Shown here in pieces: positions 6,374 to 14,319 of a stretch of 39,806 bases of DNA. The stretch covers positions 1-39,806 of the IMG/VR virus record IMGVR_UViG_3300034374_002328, one strand, 5' to 3'. The position numbers and the translations under genes are program-made. Numbering within the stretch: position 1 is the first letter of the stretch; every line of letters begins with the position of its first letter. This DNA comes from a virus. The notes beneath the pieces are model-generated. The model was not told the origin of the DNA and made no database searches. It was given only the letters and a program-made list of their open reading frames with translations.

Positions 6374-7510
6374 ATGGTAAACCCAATATATCAACAAGGC
6401 GAGGAACTACTCTTGAACCAATTTGGGTCTAAGTACTTAGGGGTAGCAGCACACACCAATGTAAACTCTAATGAGTTTATTGTTCAGGAGGATGCAGTTA
6501 TATCTGTACTTACGGGTGGGGATTCTTCAACAGCTGCTAACGATGTAGACTACAAGGCATCTATGAGTCTTAGTGGGGTTACATTAAAACAAGGAGCATT
6601 GATAGTTGCACCACAAGGGGAGTCATTCCAAAGTATGACAATAGATAGTGGTACTATAATGGCTTACAACTCTGTTGTTGGTGGAACAAAACCTAGTGCA
6701 GTTCCATTACTATTAGACTTGTATCCTGATGCTGCGGCAGCTTACTCTTTAAGAAAACTAAGAACTGATTACACAGGCTCAGCTATTGAAGTCAGAAAAA
6801 CAGTTGGAGGTGAAACCTCTATTCAAGATATTGGATTTGTAAATGGAGAACTAGATACAACTTCTTTACTTTCTTTTGCAGAAGGTGGAGATGTCTTTGT
6901 AACTAAACGATATGACCAATCTGGAAATGGCTATGATTTGCAACAAACGGCAGAATCTGCACAACCTCAAATAGTAAACGCAGGAGAATTATATACATTT
7001 AATGGTAAGCCTTACTTTTTAACGGATGGGGTTAATGATGTAATGAGAACTACTACAAACCCAATATTTGGGACAGACTCAAGAAGTTTGTTTTTTGTTC
7101 AAAAGACAAATGTAGTAGGGGTTACGGGTAGGTTTAATTTAGCTGCTGATACAGGGGTAACAGGAAGGGCTTGGCTTATAACTCCTGAAGTAGGGGCAAG
7201 AACAGTCTCAACAACTTGGGTTTCATCCACTCCAACAAGTATTACAAGTCCTTCTTTAATTTCTAATATCTACACTTCAGGAAATCTTCAATCAGGTAAT
7301 TCAATGTGGTTAGATGGCGTTTCAGTTGTAAGAACTTCAGGAAATGATGGGCCTATTGATACAATTGATAGCAATATGACTGAGGGGGCTAATAGTACTG
7401 CAAATTTTTATGATGGCTACATTTCCGAATCTATAATTTACAAGACCGACCAATCAGCTAACAGAGAAGGTATAGAAGCTAACATAAATACACACTACAC
7501 AATTTATTAA
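6374..7510 (+). CDS. Receptor-binding tail fibre with arabinofuranosidase-like module, 378 aa
   Basis: Residues about 1-100 form a head region that is repeated as a separate gene at 7525-7827 (shared FGSKYL and SMSLSGVTLKQGAL). Residues about 109-205 hold a module starting LLLDLYPDAAAAYSLRKL and including YDQSGNGYD, which resembles the sugar-binding/catalytic fold of AbfB-like arabinofuranosidases and is common in fibres of Bacteroidetes phages. A lectin-like beta domain follows, ending NREGIEANINTHYTIY. The likely job is binding, and perhaps cleaving, host capsule polysaccharide. Catalytic residues cannot be assigned safely from sequence alone. Confidence 0.75.
   Translation: MVNPIYQQGEELLLNQFGSKYLGVAAHTNVNSNEFIVQEDAVISVLTGGDSSTAANDVDYKASMSLSGVTLKQGALIVAPQGESFQSMTIDSGTIMAYNSVVGGTKPSAVPLLLDLYPDAAAAYSLRKLRTDYTGSAIEVRKTVGGETSIQDIGFVNGELDTTSLLSFAEGGDVFVTKRYDQSGNGYDLQQTAESAQPQIVNAGELYTFNGKPYFLTDGVNDVMRTTTNPIFGTDSRSLFFVQKTNVVGVTGRFNLAADTGVTGRAWLITPEVGARTVSTTWVSSTPTSITSPSLISNIYTSGNLQSGNSMWLDGVSVVRTSGNDGPIDTIDSNMTEGANSTANFYDGYISESIIYKTDQSANREGIEANINTHYTIY
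6701..6979 (+). repeat. Fibre module, copy 1
   Basis: First of three copies of the DLYPDAAAAYSLR...YDQSG...QPQIV module. At DNA level it shares 32 identical bases (6863-6894) with copy 3 (8856-8887), which suggests fairly recent duplication or recombination. Confidence 0.7.
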
Positions 7511-7524
7511 TAAAAATAAAAAAA

Positions 7525-7827
7525 ATGGCAAGTAACAGTAAGGGTGTAAACCCAAGTAGATTAATAGGTACATTCGGCTCTAAGTATTTAGCGGAAGGCA
7601 CACATACATCAGTTAATGCTTATGCGTTTATTGCACAGGCTGACACTGAAATTACAGTGCTTCTAGGTGGAAATGCAAGTACAGGAGTAGCTACAGATGA
7701 CTACCTAACATCAATGTCTTTGTCTGGTGTTACATTAAAGCAGGGTGCTTTGATACAAGCCCCAGCTGGAGAGTTGTTTCAGAGTATCACAGTAGATACT
7801 GGTGGCGCATTAATAGCTTATAAGTAA
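7525..7827 (+). CDS. Fibre base protein, 100 aa
   Basis: This protein corresponds to the N-terminal 100 residues of the 6374-7510 fibre: both contain FGSKYL, then HT.VN, then SMSLSGVTLKQGALI and FQS. It ends where the sugar-binding module would begin. The next gene starts in its stop codon (TAATG at 7825-7829). The base part of the second fibre is therefore a separate protein, translationally coupled to the distal part. It likely anchors the fibre to the virion or forms an adaptor. Confidence 0.75.
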   Translation: MASNSKGVNPSRLIGTFGSKYLAEGTHTSVNAYAFIAQADTEITVLLGGNASTGVATDDYLTSMSLSGVTLKQGALIQAPAGELFQSITVDTGGALIAYK

Positions 7828-9506
7828 TGCCTTTTATATCAGCATCGGTAATATCCCCATACAACAGCATTAGGGGAGGAGCCGAAGGAGAGTTAGTGCC
7901 ATTGCTATTAGATTTATACCCTGATGCTGCGGCTGCTTATTCTTTGAGAAAGCTAAGGGCTGCTTATTCAGGTCCAGCCATAGAGGCTAGAAAAACAGTT
8001 GGAGGTGAAACTTTTGTTCAAGATATTGGATTTGTAGGTAATGAATTAGATACAGCTTCTTTACTTACATTTGCAGATGGAGGGGATGTTTTTGTTGCTA
8101 AATGGTACGACCAAAGTGGTGGAGGGAATAATGATGTAGCACAAGTTAGCGAATCTGCACAACCTCAAATTGTAAGTAATGGAGTTGTTGTAACTACATC
8201 AGGTAATTATGCTATTGACTTTTCGGGTTCTACAAAAACTTTAGTAAATGCAACATTTGATAACTCAACTCAAGTTGGTTCTGTTTTTACAATAGTTAAA
8301 AGCACAACTTTAAATGCTCAAGTGATTACAGATTCAGCAGATTTGGCAAATAGGCAAGTATCAGGTTTTTATGCAGGCAATCCTACAGTATTTTCAATAA
8401 GTAAAGGTATAGGTTACAAATCTACGACTCCTACTAATACCAATATGAATTTACTATCTACATTCTTTGACGTTAATTCAGACTTATATCTTAATGGAGT
8501 TAAAATAATAAATTCTGCAAACATAGGAAGTGGTACAAGATTAGGCTTCACTTTAGGTTCAGGGGTTGGTGGCGCTGCATCATTTGAGGGTAGTATTTTT
8601 GAGGTTATCGTTTTTGATGGCCAAAATAAATCAAGCGATAGAGTAGGAATAGAATCTAATATAAACTCAAGTTATAACATATATTGGGACGGTTCTCAAA
8701 CGGGTTTATTAGATGATTATCCTAGTGCTGCGGCAGCCTATTCATTAAGAGCATTGAACTCAGCATATACAGGTCCAGCTATAGAGGCTAGAAGAAGTTC
8801 TGATAATGCTATTAAAGATATTGGTTTCCTTTATGATGGTAGCTTAGACACAGAATCTTTACTTTCTTTTGCAGAAGGTGGAGATGTTTTTGTTGCCAAG
8901 TGGTATGACCAAAGTGGTAATGGAAATAATGATGCATTACAACCATCTGACGCCCAACAGCCACAAATTGTTGATTTAGGTTCAGTAGTTACATTGAATG
9001 GAAAGCCTACAATATTGAGTTCTGTTGGTAAAGCGATGTACACAGCTAGCAATAGCGTTCCTGTGGTTGGAGATTTAGGGGAAAGGTCATCTTTTTCTGT
9101 TTTAAACTCAAATGCGTCAGGTCTACAATTAGCAATAAGTTATGTAGATGGGGGTACAAATTTATGGTTTCCTATTGCGTTTAATAATGCTGGAAATGCT
9201 GTTTCAAGAAATAGTGACCCTGCATCTGCTGCAACTGCACCTTACACAGCGAATAGCGATGTAGTTTTTACGTCATTATTGAATAGCACAAACTCAGAGG
9301 TTTTTATCAATGGGGTTTCAGGTGGAGGAGCTACAGGATTTATTCCTCAAACAGGAACTTCAAAAATAAATGTTTTCGCAAGATATGCAAATGTTTGGAG
9401 TTTAGTTGGGCAGGTTTCAGAAATAATTCTTTACCCATCCGACCAAACAGCTAACAGAGTAGAAATTGAAACTAACATAAATAACCATTACACAATTTAT
9501 CCATAA
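7827..9506 (+). CDS. Tandem-module receptor-binding fibre, 559 aa
   Basis: Residues about 23-115 and 292-383 each carry the module found in the 6374 fibre (YPDAAAAYSLRKL or YPSAAAAYSLRAL, then AKWYDQSG, then QPQIV). Each is followed by a beta-rich domain of about 170 residues that ends in a similar signature (GIESNINSSYNIYW; IETNINNHYTIYP). The start MPFISASVISPYNSIRGG is short and lacks the base domain, which is in the preceding gene. Binding of host surface glycans is likely. Two tandem modules suggest increased avidity or two ligands. The stop overlaps the next start by one base. Confidence 0.75.
   Translation: MPFISASVISPYNSIRGGAEGELVPLLLDLYPDAAAAYSLRKLRAAYSGPAIEARKTVGGETFVQDIGFVGNELDTASLLTFADGGDVFVAKWYDQSGGGNNDVAQVSESAQPQIVSNGVVVTTSGNYAIDFSGSTKTLVNATFDNSTQVGSVFTIVKSTTLNAQVITDSADLANRQVSGFYAGNPTVFSISKGIGYKSTTPTNTNMNLLSTFFDVNSDLYLNGVKIINSANIGSGTRLGFTLGSGVGGAASFEGSIFEVIVFDGQNKSSDRVGIESNINSSYNIYWDGSQTGLLDDYPSAAAAYSLRALNSAYTGPAIEARRSSDNAIKDIGFLYDGSLDTESLLSFAEGGDVFVAKWYDQSGNGNNDALQPSDAQQPQIVDLGSVVTLNGKPTILSSVGKAMYTASNSVPVVGDLGERSSFSVLNSNASGLQLAISYVDGGTNLWFPIAFNNAGNAVSRNSDPASAATAPYTANSDVVFTSLLNSTNSEVFINGVSGGGATGFIPQTGTSKINVFARYANVWSLVGQVSEIILYPSDQTANRVEIETNINNHYTIYP
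7893..8174 (+). repeat. Fibre module, copy 2
   Basis: Second copy of the fibre module. It is closest in wording to copy 1 (shared RKTVGGET and QDIGFV), so these two probably share a recent ancestor. Confidence 0.7.
8702..8974 (+). repeat. Fibre module, copy 3
   Basis: Third copy. It lacks the RKTVGGET insertion of copies 1 and 2 (it reads ARRSSDNAIKDIGF), yet has the 32-base identity with copy 1 (TCTTTACTTTCTTTTGCAGA and following), suggesting mosaic exchange between copies. Confidence 0.7.
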
Positions 9507-9703
9507 TGTATTATAAAGGAACAAAAACAGAGTGCGATGCTTACAACGCATTTGTAACAGCAGGACAGAATTATATCGGAACAACTACTCAATGGGCAGA
9601 GCCTTACGAAGTAGATGGATTTTGGTACATTATTAAAAATAGTAATTACCTTTCAGAAATGGTAGAGGTGGAAGCTATGCCAATAGTCAGCGAAGAACTA
9701 TAA
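9506..9703 (+). CDS. Small fibre-associated protein, 65 aa
   Basis: The frame begins in the stop of the fibre gene (TAATG, 9504-9508). The product (MYYKGTKTECDAYNAFVTAG, later YEVDGFWYIIKN) is aromatic-rich, acidic at the end and probably a compact beta domain. Its position directly after, and coupled to, the receptor-binding fibre suggests a fibre tip, cap or assembly chaperone. I do not recognise the family with certainty. Confidence 0.65.
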   Translation: MYYKGTKTECDAYNAFVTAGQNYIGTTTQWAEPYEVDGFWYIIKNSNYLSEMVEVEAMPIVSEEL

Positions 9704-9767
9704 AACAACAAAGCAACTTTATCTAATTAAATCTACTCTATGACATAAACAATAAAAACAAAAGCAT

Positions 9768-10028
9768 ATGGATAGCGAGAGCCTTATATTAATAGTAAGT
9801 GGTTTAGCTGGTGCGTTTGGGATTAAAGAGGTTTGGAACATCATAAAAAAGAAGATGGATATCAACCACTCTGTGTCCTCAAGCCATAATAGCTACAAGC
9901 AAAAAAGAATAGAGGAACTAGAGGATGAGCTGAAAGAAGCTAATCAAACTATACTTGAGTTAACGATAAGGGTATCTAAATTAGAAGAAAGAATGCTGCA
10001 CGTTGCAAAGAATAGAGTAAAAAAGTAA
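9768..10028 (+). CDS. Membrane-anchored coiled-coil protein, 86 aa
   Basis: Residues about 5-23 (SLILIVSGLAGAFGIKEVW) form one hydrophobic segment. After a polar linker, residues about 46-80 are a strong coiled coil (RIEELEDELKEANQTILELT). A single N-terminal anchor with a coiled-coil tail fits small phage lysis-associated or spanin-like proteins, but no lipobox or partner is visible. A structural role is possible given the neighbours. It starts after a 64-base gap with an A-rich leader. Confidence 0.65.
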   Translation: MDSESLILIVSGLAGAFGIKEVWNIIKKKMDINHSVSSSHNSYKQKRIEELEDELKEANQTILELTIRVSKLEERMLHVAKNRVKK

Positions 10029-10076
10029 AAAAACAAGTAATAATAATAGTAACAACAATAACAAATAAAAATTAAA

Positions 10077-10373
10077 ATGGCAAACGAAGTAATTAACTTA
10101 GACACGGTATTTAGTGGTTTCAATAGTGGAACAGACTTGCAACCAAAAAACACAAGAACAAATAACCAAGGTGTAAAAATCAATGACATCGCAGGGTTTG
10201 GTAAAATTGTATCTGCCGCCCCAACAGCAGAAGCTGGAGTAAAAGGAGATATGGTATTTACTACTGACGGGGAAGCTTCTGCAATACTTTACCTATGTGT
10301 ATCTTCAGAAACTTTTACTAACGGAGTTGGCAATAATGACGCAGCTTGGGTAAATGTGGAATTAGCAGCATAA
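10077..10373 (+). CDS. Hypothetical virion-type protein, 98 aa
   Basis: The product begins MANEVINLDTVFSGFNSGTD, is Ala/Gly/Asn-rich, and has a beta-hairpin-like middle (GFGKIVSAAP) and a C-terminus with LYLCVSSETF and WVNVELAA. It is acidic and has no membrane segment. The composition resembles small phage head-decoration or fibre-associated proteins, and it stands between the fibre cluster and the chaperonin genes. No family is recognised. Confidence 0.65.
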   Translation: MANEVINLDTVFSGFNSGTDLQPKNTRTNNQGVKINDIAGFGKIVSAAPTAEAGVKGDMVFTTDGEASAILYLCVSSETFTNGVGNNDAAWVNVELAA

Positions 10374-10432
10374 TAAGCCTTAACTCCAGGTCAAAGGAGT
10401 AACAATCTAATTTAATTTAATTCAATATAATT

Positions 10433-11971
10433 ATGTCTAACGAAATCGTTAAGAACTTAAACTTCGGAGACGAAGGTAAAAATAAAGTGTTTGAAGGTGT
10501 ATCAAAATTAACACGAGCCGTTAGTTCCACATTAGGAGCTAGCGGTAAGTGTGTAATGCTTGAGGACTCATCTGGCAAACCACTAATCACAAAGGATGGT
10601 GTAACTGTAGCAAATGCAGTTATACTTCTAGACCCTGTTGAAAATATGGGTGCAACGCTTTTAAAGGAAGCAGCTAGACAAACTGTTAAAGAAGCAGGGG
10701 ATGGAACAACTACTGCTACAGTATTAGCACACTCTATATTAAAAGAGGCATTTGCAACAGACAACTACAACTCAAGAGAAATCAGAGATGGTATTAACTC
10801 AGCAGTTGAAAAGGTCGTTAAGTACCTAGAGGGCGAATCAGTTGAAGTTAGTGGTGATATGCTAAAGCAGGTTGCCACAATATCTTCTAACAACGACTCT
10901 AGCTTAGGTAAAATTATAGCTAAGGCTTTTGAGGATGTAGGAGAGAATGGTGTTGTTAGTATGGAAATATCTAATGACGAGGAAACATCGGCAGAAATAG
11001 TTGATGGAGCTTCAATTGATAAAGGATTAAAGAATCACCACTTTATTAATAACAAAGAGAAAGGTACTTGTGAGTTAAATAACCCACTTGTATTAATTGT
11101 AGAAAGCAAGATACCTAACGTAAGAAAGGTACAAAGCATTCTTGAGTACGTAATTAAGAACAACAAGGAACTACTAATTATCGGAGATGCCGATGAACAG
11201 CTAGTTACAGCGATTTCAATGAACGTATCTAAGGGTAACATTAAAGCTAATATCATTGACGCACCTGACTACGGTATTAATAAAAAGCAAACATTACAAG
11301 ACTTTGCTGCATTGACTGGAGCAACTGTAATAAATGAGGACTTAGGTGACGATATGGATTTAATTGACGTAAGCCACCTAGGAACGTGTTTAAAGGCCGT
11401 TACTACACAAGATGATACTATCATCCAAGTAGAGGAGATTAATGACGACACAAAGGCTCTAATCAAGCAGATTAAAAAAGAACTTAAGACAACAAAGATT
11501 AATGGTAAGAAACACTTGCTTGAAAGAAGGTTGTCAAGACTAGCTGGTAAGGTTGGTGTAATTAAAGTTGGTGCAAACTCAGAAGTTGAGTTAAAAGAAA
11601 AAGCTGACAGAGTAGAAGATTCTATCTGCGCTACTAAAGCTGCTATTAAAGAAGGTATACTTCCAGGTGGTGGAATTGCATTACTTAACGCTAGTGGTAA
11701 GGTAACCCCATCTAATATAGGAGAAGAAATACTTTTAAAGGCTATTCAAGCTCCATTTGAAGTTATAATGTCCAATGCTGGTATTACTAAGTTTGAATAC
11801 CCTACTAAAAAAGGACGTGGGTACAATGTAGTTACAGGAGAAGTAGTTAATATGATTAAGGCGGGAATTATTGACCCACTACTTGTTACAAAGAGTGCAT
11901 TAAAAAATGCGGCATCTGTAGCTAATACGATACTTGCAACTGATTGTGTAATTAATAACTTGAGAGCATAA
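10433..11971 (+). CDS. groEL: Phage GroEL-type chaperonin, 512 aa
   Basis: The protein aligns by eye along the whole of bacterial GroEL. It has TKDGVTVA at 53-60 (Asp55), GDGTTT at 89-94 (Asp90), the GGG nucleotide loop at 412-414 and RVEDSICATKAAIKEG with Asp396, the equivalent of the ATPase Asp398 of E. coli. The apical domain keeps the order FINNKEKGTCEL and LLIIGDADEQ. Differences: it is shorter (512 against about 548 residues), lacks the GGM-repeat tail and ends LRA; at the substrate-binding face the two tyrosines near 199 and 203 of the E. coli protein are Leu and His. It would form an ATP-driven folding chamber for phage proteins. The codon use is AT-rich like its neighbours, so it is long resident. 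The stop overlaps the groES start. Confidence 0.95.
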   Translation: MSNEIVKNLNFGDEGKNKVFEGVSKLTRAVSSTLGASGKCVMLEDSSGKPLITKDGVTVANAVILLDPVENMGATLLKEAARQTVKEAGDGTTTATVLAHSILKEAFATDNYNSREIRDGINSAVEKVVKYLEGESVEVSGDMLKQVATISSNNDSSLGKIIAKAFEDVGENGVVSMEISNDEETSAEIVDGASIDKGLKNHHFINNKEKGTCELNNPLVLIVESKIPNVRKVQSILEYVIKNNKELLIIGDADEQLVTAISMNVSKGNIKANIIDAPDYGINKKQTLQDFAALTGATVINEDLGDDMDLIDVSHLGTCLKAVTTQDDTIIQVEEINDDTKALIKQIKKELKTTKINGKKHLLERRLSRLAGKVGVIKVGANSEVELKEKADRVEDSICATKAAIKEGILPGGGIALLNASGKVTPSNIGEEILLKAIQAPFEVIMSNAGITKFEYPTKKGRGYNVVTGEVVNMIKAGIIDPLLVTKSALKNAASVANTILATDCVINNLRA

Positions 11972-12231
11972 TGAAGGCAGTAGGAAAGTATATGTTGATA
12001 GAGCCTGTAAAAGAAAAAGAAGTATCTACAAAAGGTGGTTTAATTTTAGGAGAGAGCCACAGAGAAGATATAAGATACAGAGAGGCTAAAGTAAAGACCA
12101 TTGGAACCTTAGTTGAAGGAGTGCAAGATGGGGATACCATCTACTATGACAGACACGCAGGGTTTGATATGGAGATTGACAAGGTTATTTACAAAGTAAT
12201 CAAGGAGTTTGACGTAGTAGTTGTTTTATAA
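11971..12231 (+). CDS. groES: Phage GroES-type co-chaperonin, 86 aa
   Basis: The start is in the groEL stop (TAATG). The protein matches the cpn10 fold: an N-terminal strand YMLIEPVKEKE, a mobile loop ending GGLILGES (the GGIVL-type motif that contacts the chaperonin), a region like EAKVKTIG, then GDTIYYDRHAGFD and a last strand VVVVL. It is slightly shorter than E. coli GroES (86 against 97 residues), with the shortening in the middle. It would cap the phage GroEL ring. Gene order is groEL-groES, the reverse of the usual bacterial groES-groEL. The next gene also starts in its stop codon. Confidence 0.9.
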   Translation: MKAVGKYMLIEPVKEKEVSTKGGLILGESHREDIRYREAKVKTIGTLVEGVQDGDTIYYDRHAGFDMEIDKVIYKVIKEFDVVVVL

Positions 12232-12695
12232 TGAGAGGTGGAAAGTTAGAGTACTCCGACTTAAGAGACTTAAGCATACTTAAGCACTACAGAGTTATTA
12301 GAAAGTGGGCAGCGAAGAATAATGATATTAGTACAACAGACTTAGAGATACTAATATACTTAGACTGCGTTGGTCTATTTAATAGGTTAGACTTTATAGA
12401 TGGTCAGTACTCACACAGTTGGGACAGTGCAAGGTGGTCTAGGCTTATGGATGGTGGTTGGTTGACAGTATTCTCAAAGAGAGATAGAGTTAACACTAAG
12501 AAGAATATTTACAAGGTATCATTCAAGGGTAAGAACCTCATCAATAGAATCTACAAGATAATGGTTGGAGAGGAAGACATACCAACAAGTACAAGACGTA
12601 ATAGTATAATGAAAGGGGCGACCTACACAGATAAAGTTCTTATAAAATCAATAAAAGATGTTAATAAAGATAAAACAATAAACAATGGGATATAA
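12231..12695 (+). CDS. Winged-helix-like protein coupled to groES, 154 aa
   Basis: It starts in the groES stop (TAATG). Residues about 15-110 are helix-rich with a MarR-like order: HYRVIRKWAAKNNDISTTDL as the first helices, EILIYLDCVGLF, then RWSRLMDGGWLTVFSKRD, which looks like a recognition helix plus a wing, and NIYKVSFKGKNLINRIYK. The C-terminus is basic and flexible. It could be a DNA-binding regulator of late genes or a structural winged-helix protein of the portal region; proteins of this type occur in related phages. The last 11 bases overlap the next gene. Confidence 0.65.
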   Translation: MRGGKLEYSDLRDLSILKHYRVIRKWAAKNNDISTTDLEILIYLDCVGLFNRLDFIDGQYSHSWDSARWSRLMDGGWLTVFSKRDRVNTKKNIYKVSFKGKNLINRIYKIMVGEEDIPTSTRRNSIMKGATYTDKVLIKSIKDVNKDKTINNGI

Positions 12696-13230
12696 AACAA
12701 AGTCAATGATTAATGCAGTTGGTAGTACTTATGGAGGGGGGAATGTAGACCCTGGCTATGACACAGCCGCTAATTTAAAAACAAATTTAACAGAGGCAGG
12801 TAAGTCTTTCGGGAAACTTGCAGGGTCATACTATTCTGAGGATGTCAGAAAACCAAGGCTTGAAAAAAGAGCTAAAAAAAATGAGGCTAAAGCTTTAAAG
12901 TTAAGAGAAAGAAGTAAGAGACTTTATGGTGAAGAAAAAGATGCACCAGAGCCAATCACAAATGCTACTTTTAATGTTAAGGAGAGAAAAGGTATTAACA
13001 CCCCAACAGAATCAAATCCAGTTGTTGACGAAATTATGAGTCGAACCCAACCTTTTAGTTCTTTAAACACTTCAGAAGACTATGATTTTAAAACTAAAAA
13101 CGGTTATTCTTTAGCTAAAGACATTTTTAAGAGTTTAAATGGAGGAACCGAGTTTAGCGAGAGTCCTATTGAAATGAAAGGAGACGGATTCAATAAAGGA
13201 ATGTTAAGAAAAAACAAATACAAAAAGTAA
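12685..13230 (+). CDS. Basic protein with N-terminal MGYKTKSM motif, 181 aa
   Basis: The first eight residues, MGYKTKSM, are identical to those of the 4003-4437 protein, but most codons differ, so the peptide itself is conserved. The body is different: a Gly-rich linker (GSTYGGGNVDPGYD), a Lys/Arg-rich helical region at about 55-90 (RLEKRAKKNEAKALKLRERS) and a disordered-looking C-terminus ending KNKYKK. No catalytic motif is seen. The N-terminal tag followed by a basic body suits a cargo protein packed into the head. The gene follows the chaperonin cassette with an 11-base overlap. Confidence 0.7.
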   Translation: MGYKTKSMINAVGSTYGGGNVDPGYDTAANLKTNLTEAGKSFGKLAGSYYSEDVRKPRLEKRAKKNEAKALKLRERSKRLYGEEKDAPEPITNATFNVKERKGINTPTESNPVVDEIMSRTQPFSSLNTSEDYDFKTKNGYSLAKDIFKSLNGGTEFSESPIEMKGDGFNKGMLRKNKYKK

Positions 13231-13231
13231 T

Positions 13232-13483
13232 ATGAAAAATATACTAAATCAACTAGGGGCGACTGCAACTAACTTAGAAGGGGCAACTCCACAAGAAATG
13301 CAAGCACTAGGTATGAATCCTATGGGTCCTGCTGTTCAAGGCCCTATGGCTACCAATCCTATGATGCCAACAACAGACCCTGCTGTAATTCCACCAGTAG
13401 TTCCAACAGCTAACAATTTTTCACCAACAACCAAATCAGTTGCTGACTACACATACGGTAGTGATGTAGCTAGAGGTTACTAA
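13232..13483 (+). CDS. Met/Pro-rich small protein, 83 aa
   Basis: The product begins MKNILNQLGATATNLEGATP, whose ILNQLGAT resembles the MIN..G.T part of the tagged proteins nearby. Residues about 25-55 are rich in Met and Pro (GMNPMGPAVQGPMATNPMMP), and the rest is disordered-looking, ending SDVARGY. No fold or function is recognised. Its place in the row of small virion-type genes suggests a minor virion or linker protein. Confidence 0.65.
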   Translation: MKNILNQLGATATNLEGATPQEMQALGMNPMGPAVQGPMATNPMMPTTDPAVIPPVVPTANNFSPTTKSVADYTYGSDVARGY

Positions 13484-13493
13484 AAACAAAACT

Positions 13494-13703
13494 ATGAAAA
13501 GCAAGAAGATGGTAGAAACAAAAAGACCTTACGCAGAAGAGCAAGGGTTTGACGCAATTTGGAATGGTCCATTAAATATGGATAATATGCCAAGAGGGTA
13601 TGGCTCAAGTAGTGGATGTAATGGTATTCAGTTACTAGCTAAAAATATGCCAGCATACCAGCCAGGACCTATTACAGAAAAAGCAAAGGGATTCAAGTTT
13701 TAA
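13494..13703 (+). CDS. Small hypothetical protein, 69 aa
   Basis: The product starts MKSKKMVETKRPYAEEQGFD, continues with AIWNGPLNMDNMPRGYG and a Gly/Ser-rich stretch, and ends EKAKGFKF. It is basic, Pro/Gly-rich and has one cysteine. No motif is recognised. It lies ten bases after the previous gene, four bases before a holin candidate, and is probably part of the same transcript. Confidence 0.6.
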   Translation: MKSKKMVETKRPYAEEQGFDAIWNGPLNMDNMPRGYGSSSGCNGIQLLAKNMPAYQPGPITEKAKGFKF

Positions 13704-13706
13704 GTA

Positions 13707-13871
13707 ATGGCGGCAGACTTAAAGCTCTACGTTGCTAATGCATTAGTAATGATGATAACTATGTCAGACATAGAAGTCATACTTAAAATACTTTTATTAG
13801 TTGTCACAATAGGTTACACTATTTTTAAGTGGCTATCTGCTATTAAAAAATACAAAGATGGAAAAAATTAG
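13707..13871 (+). CDS. Holin candidate, 54 aa
   Basis: A frame of 55 codons from ATG 13707 to TAG 13869-13871 encodes a small membrane protein. It begins MAADLKLYVANALVMMITMS and has one clear transmembrane segment at about 21-46 (DIEVILKILLLVVTIGYTIF), with a second, weaker hydrophobic stretch at about 8-20, and a short basic tail (KKYKDGKN). Size, topology and the 14-base overlap with the following peptidoglycan-hydrolase gene fit a phage holin that would release the endolysin. Family assignment rests on layout, not on a recognised motif. Confidence 0.65.
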   Translation: MAADLKLYVANALVMMITMSDIEVILKILLLVVTIGYTIFKWLSAIKKYKDGKN

Positions 13872-14319
13872 TGAACACATATCATACAAGGAGGCTGTTA
13901 GAAGTTCTACTGCTAAAAGATTAGGCATAGAGAACACCCCCACTGAGTTTGATTTGAAGAGAATGAAGTCTATATCCAAAAATGTATTTGAACCTCTTAG
14001 AGAGGCTGTAAATGGCCCTATACGCATTAATAGCTTCTTTAGGTCTAAGGAACTAAATAAAGCAGTAGGTGGAAGTGGTACGTCTCAGCACTGTAAAGGA
14101 GAAGCTTTTGACTTAGATGACTCTTACGGTCATATGTCAAACGCAGATATGTTTAAATACATAAAAGACAACCTTAGCTTTGACCAAATGATATGGGAGT
14201 TTGGTGACGATGAGAATCCTGATTGGGTGCACGTTTCTTATGTATCAGAAGATAAAAATAGAAACAGGTGTTTAAGAGCTGTAAAGGAAAATGGTAGAAC
14301 TGTTTATATTGTAATATAA
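13858..14319 (+). CDS. Endolysin, M15-type D-Ala-D-Ala peptidase, 153 aa
   Basis: The protein matches the M15 (VanY/endolysin-like) zinc peptidases. It has RINSFFRSKELN at 57-68 (substrate-side motif), SQHCKGEAFDLD at 76-87 with His78 and Asp85, and DWVHVS at 122-127 with His125; these three would bind zinc. The expected acid is in the region MIWEF at about 111-115. It would cut peptide cross-bridges in peptidoglycan at lysis. The gene overlaps the holin candidate by 14 bases and ends in a TAATG overlap with the next gene. There is no signal peptide, so release needs a holin. Confidence 0.9.
   Translation: MEKISEHISYKEAVRSSTAKRLGIENTPTEFDLKRMKSISKNVFEPLREAVNGPIRINSFFRSKELNKAVGGSGTSQHCKGEAFDLDDSYGHMSNADMFKYIKDNLSFDQMIWEFGDDENPDWVHVSYVSEDKNRNRCLRAVKENGRTVYIVI

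Noticed and set aside
10381-10402. Short hairpin before groEL (ACTCC ... GGAGT)
   Set aside because: Only five pairs with an eight-base loop; too weak to call a regulatory site.
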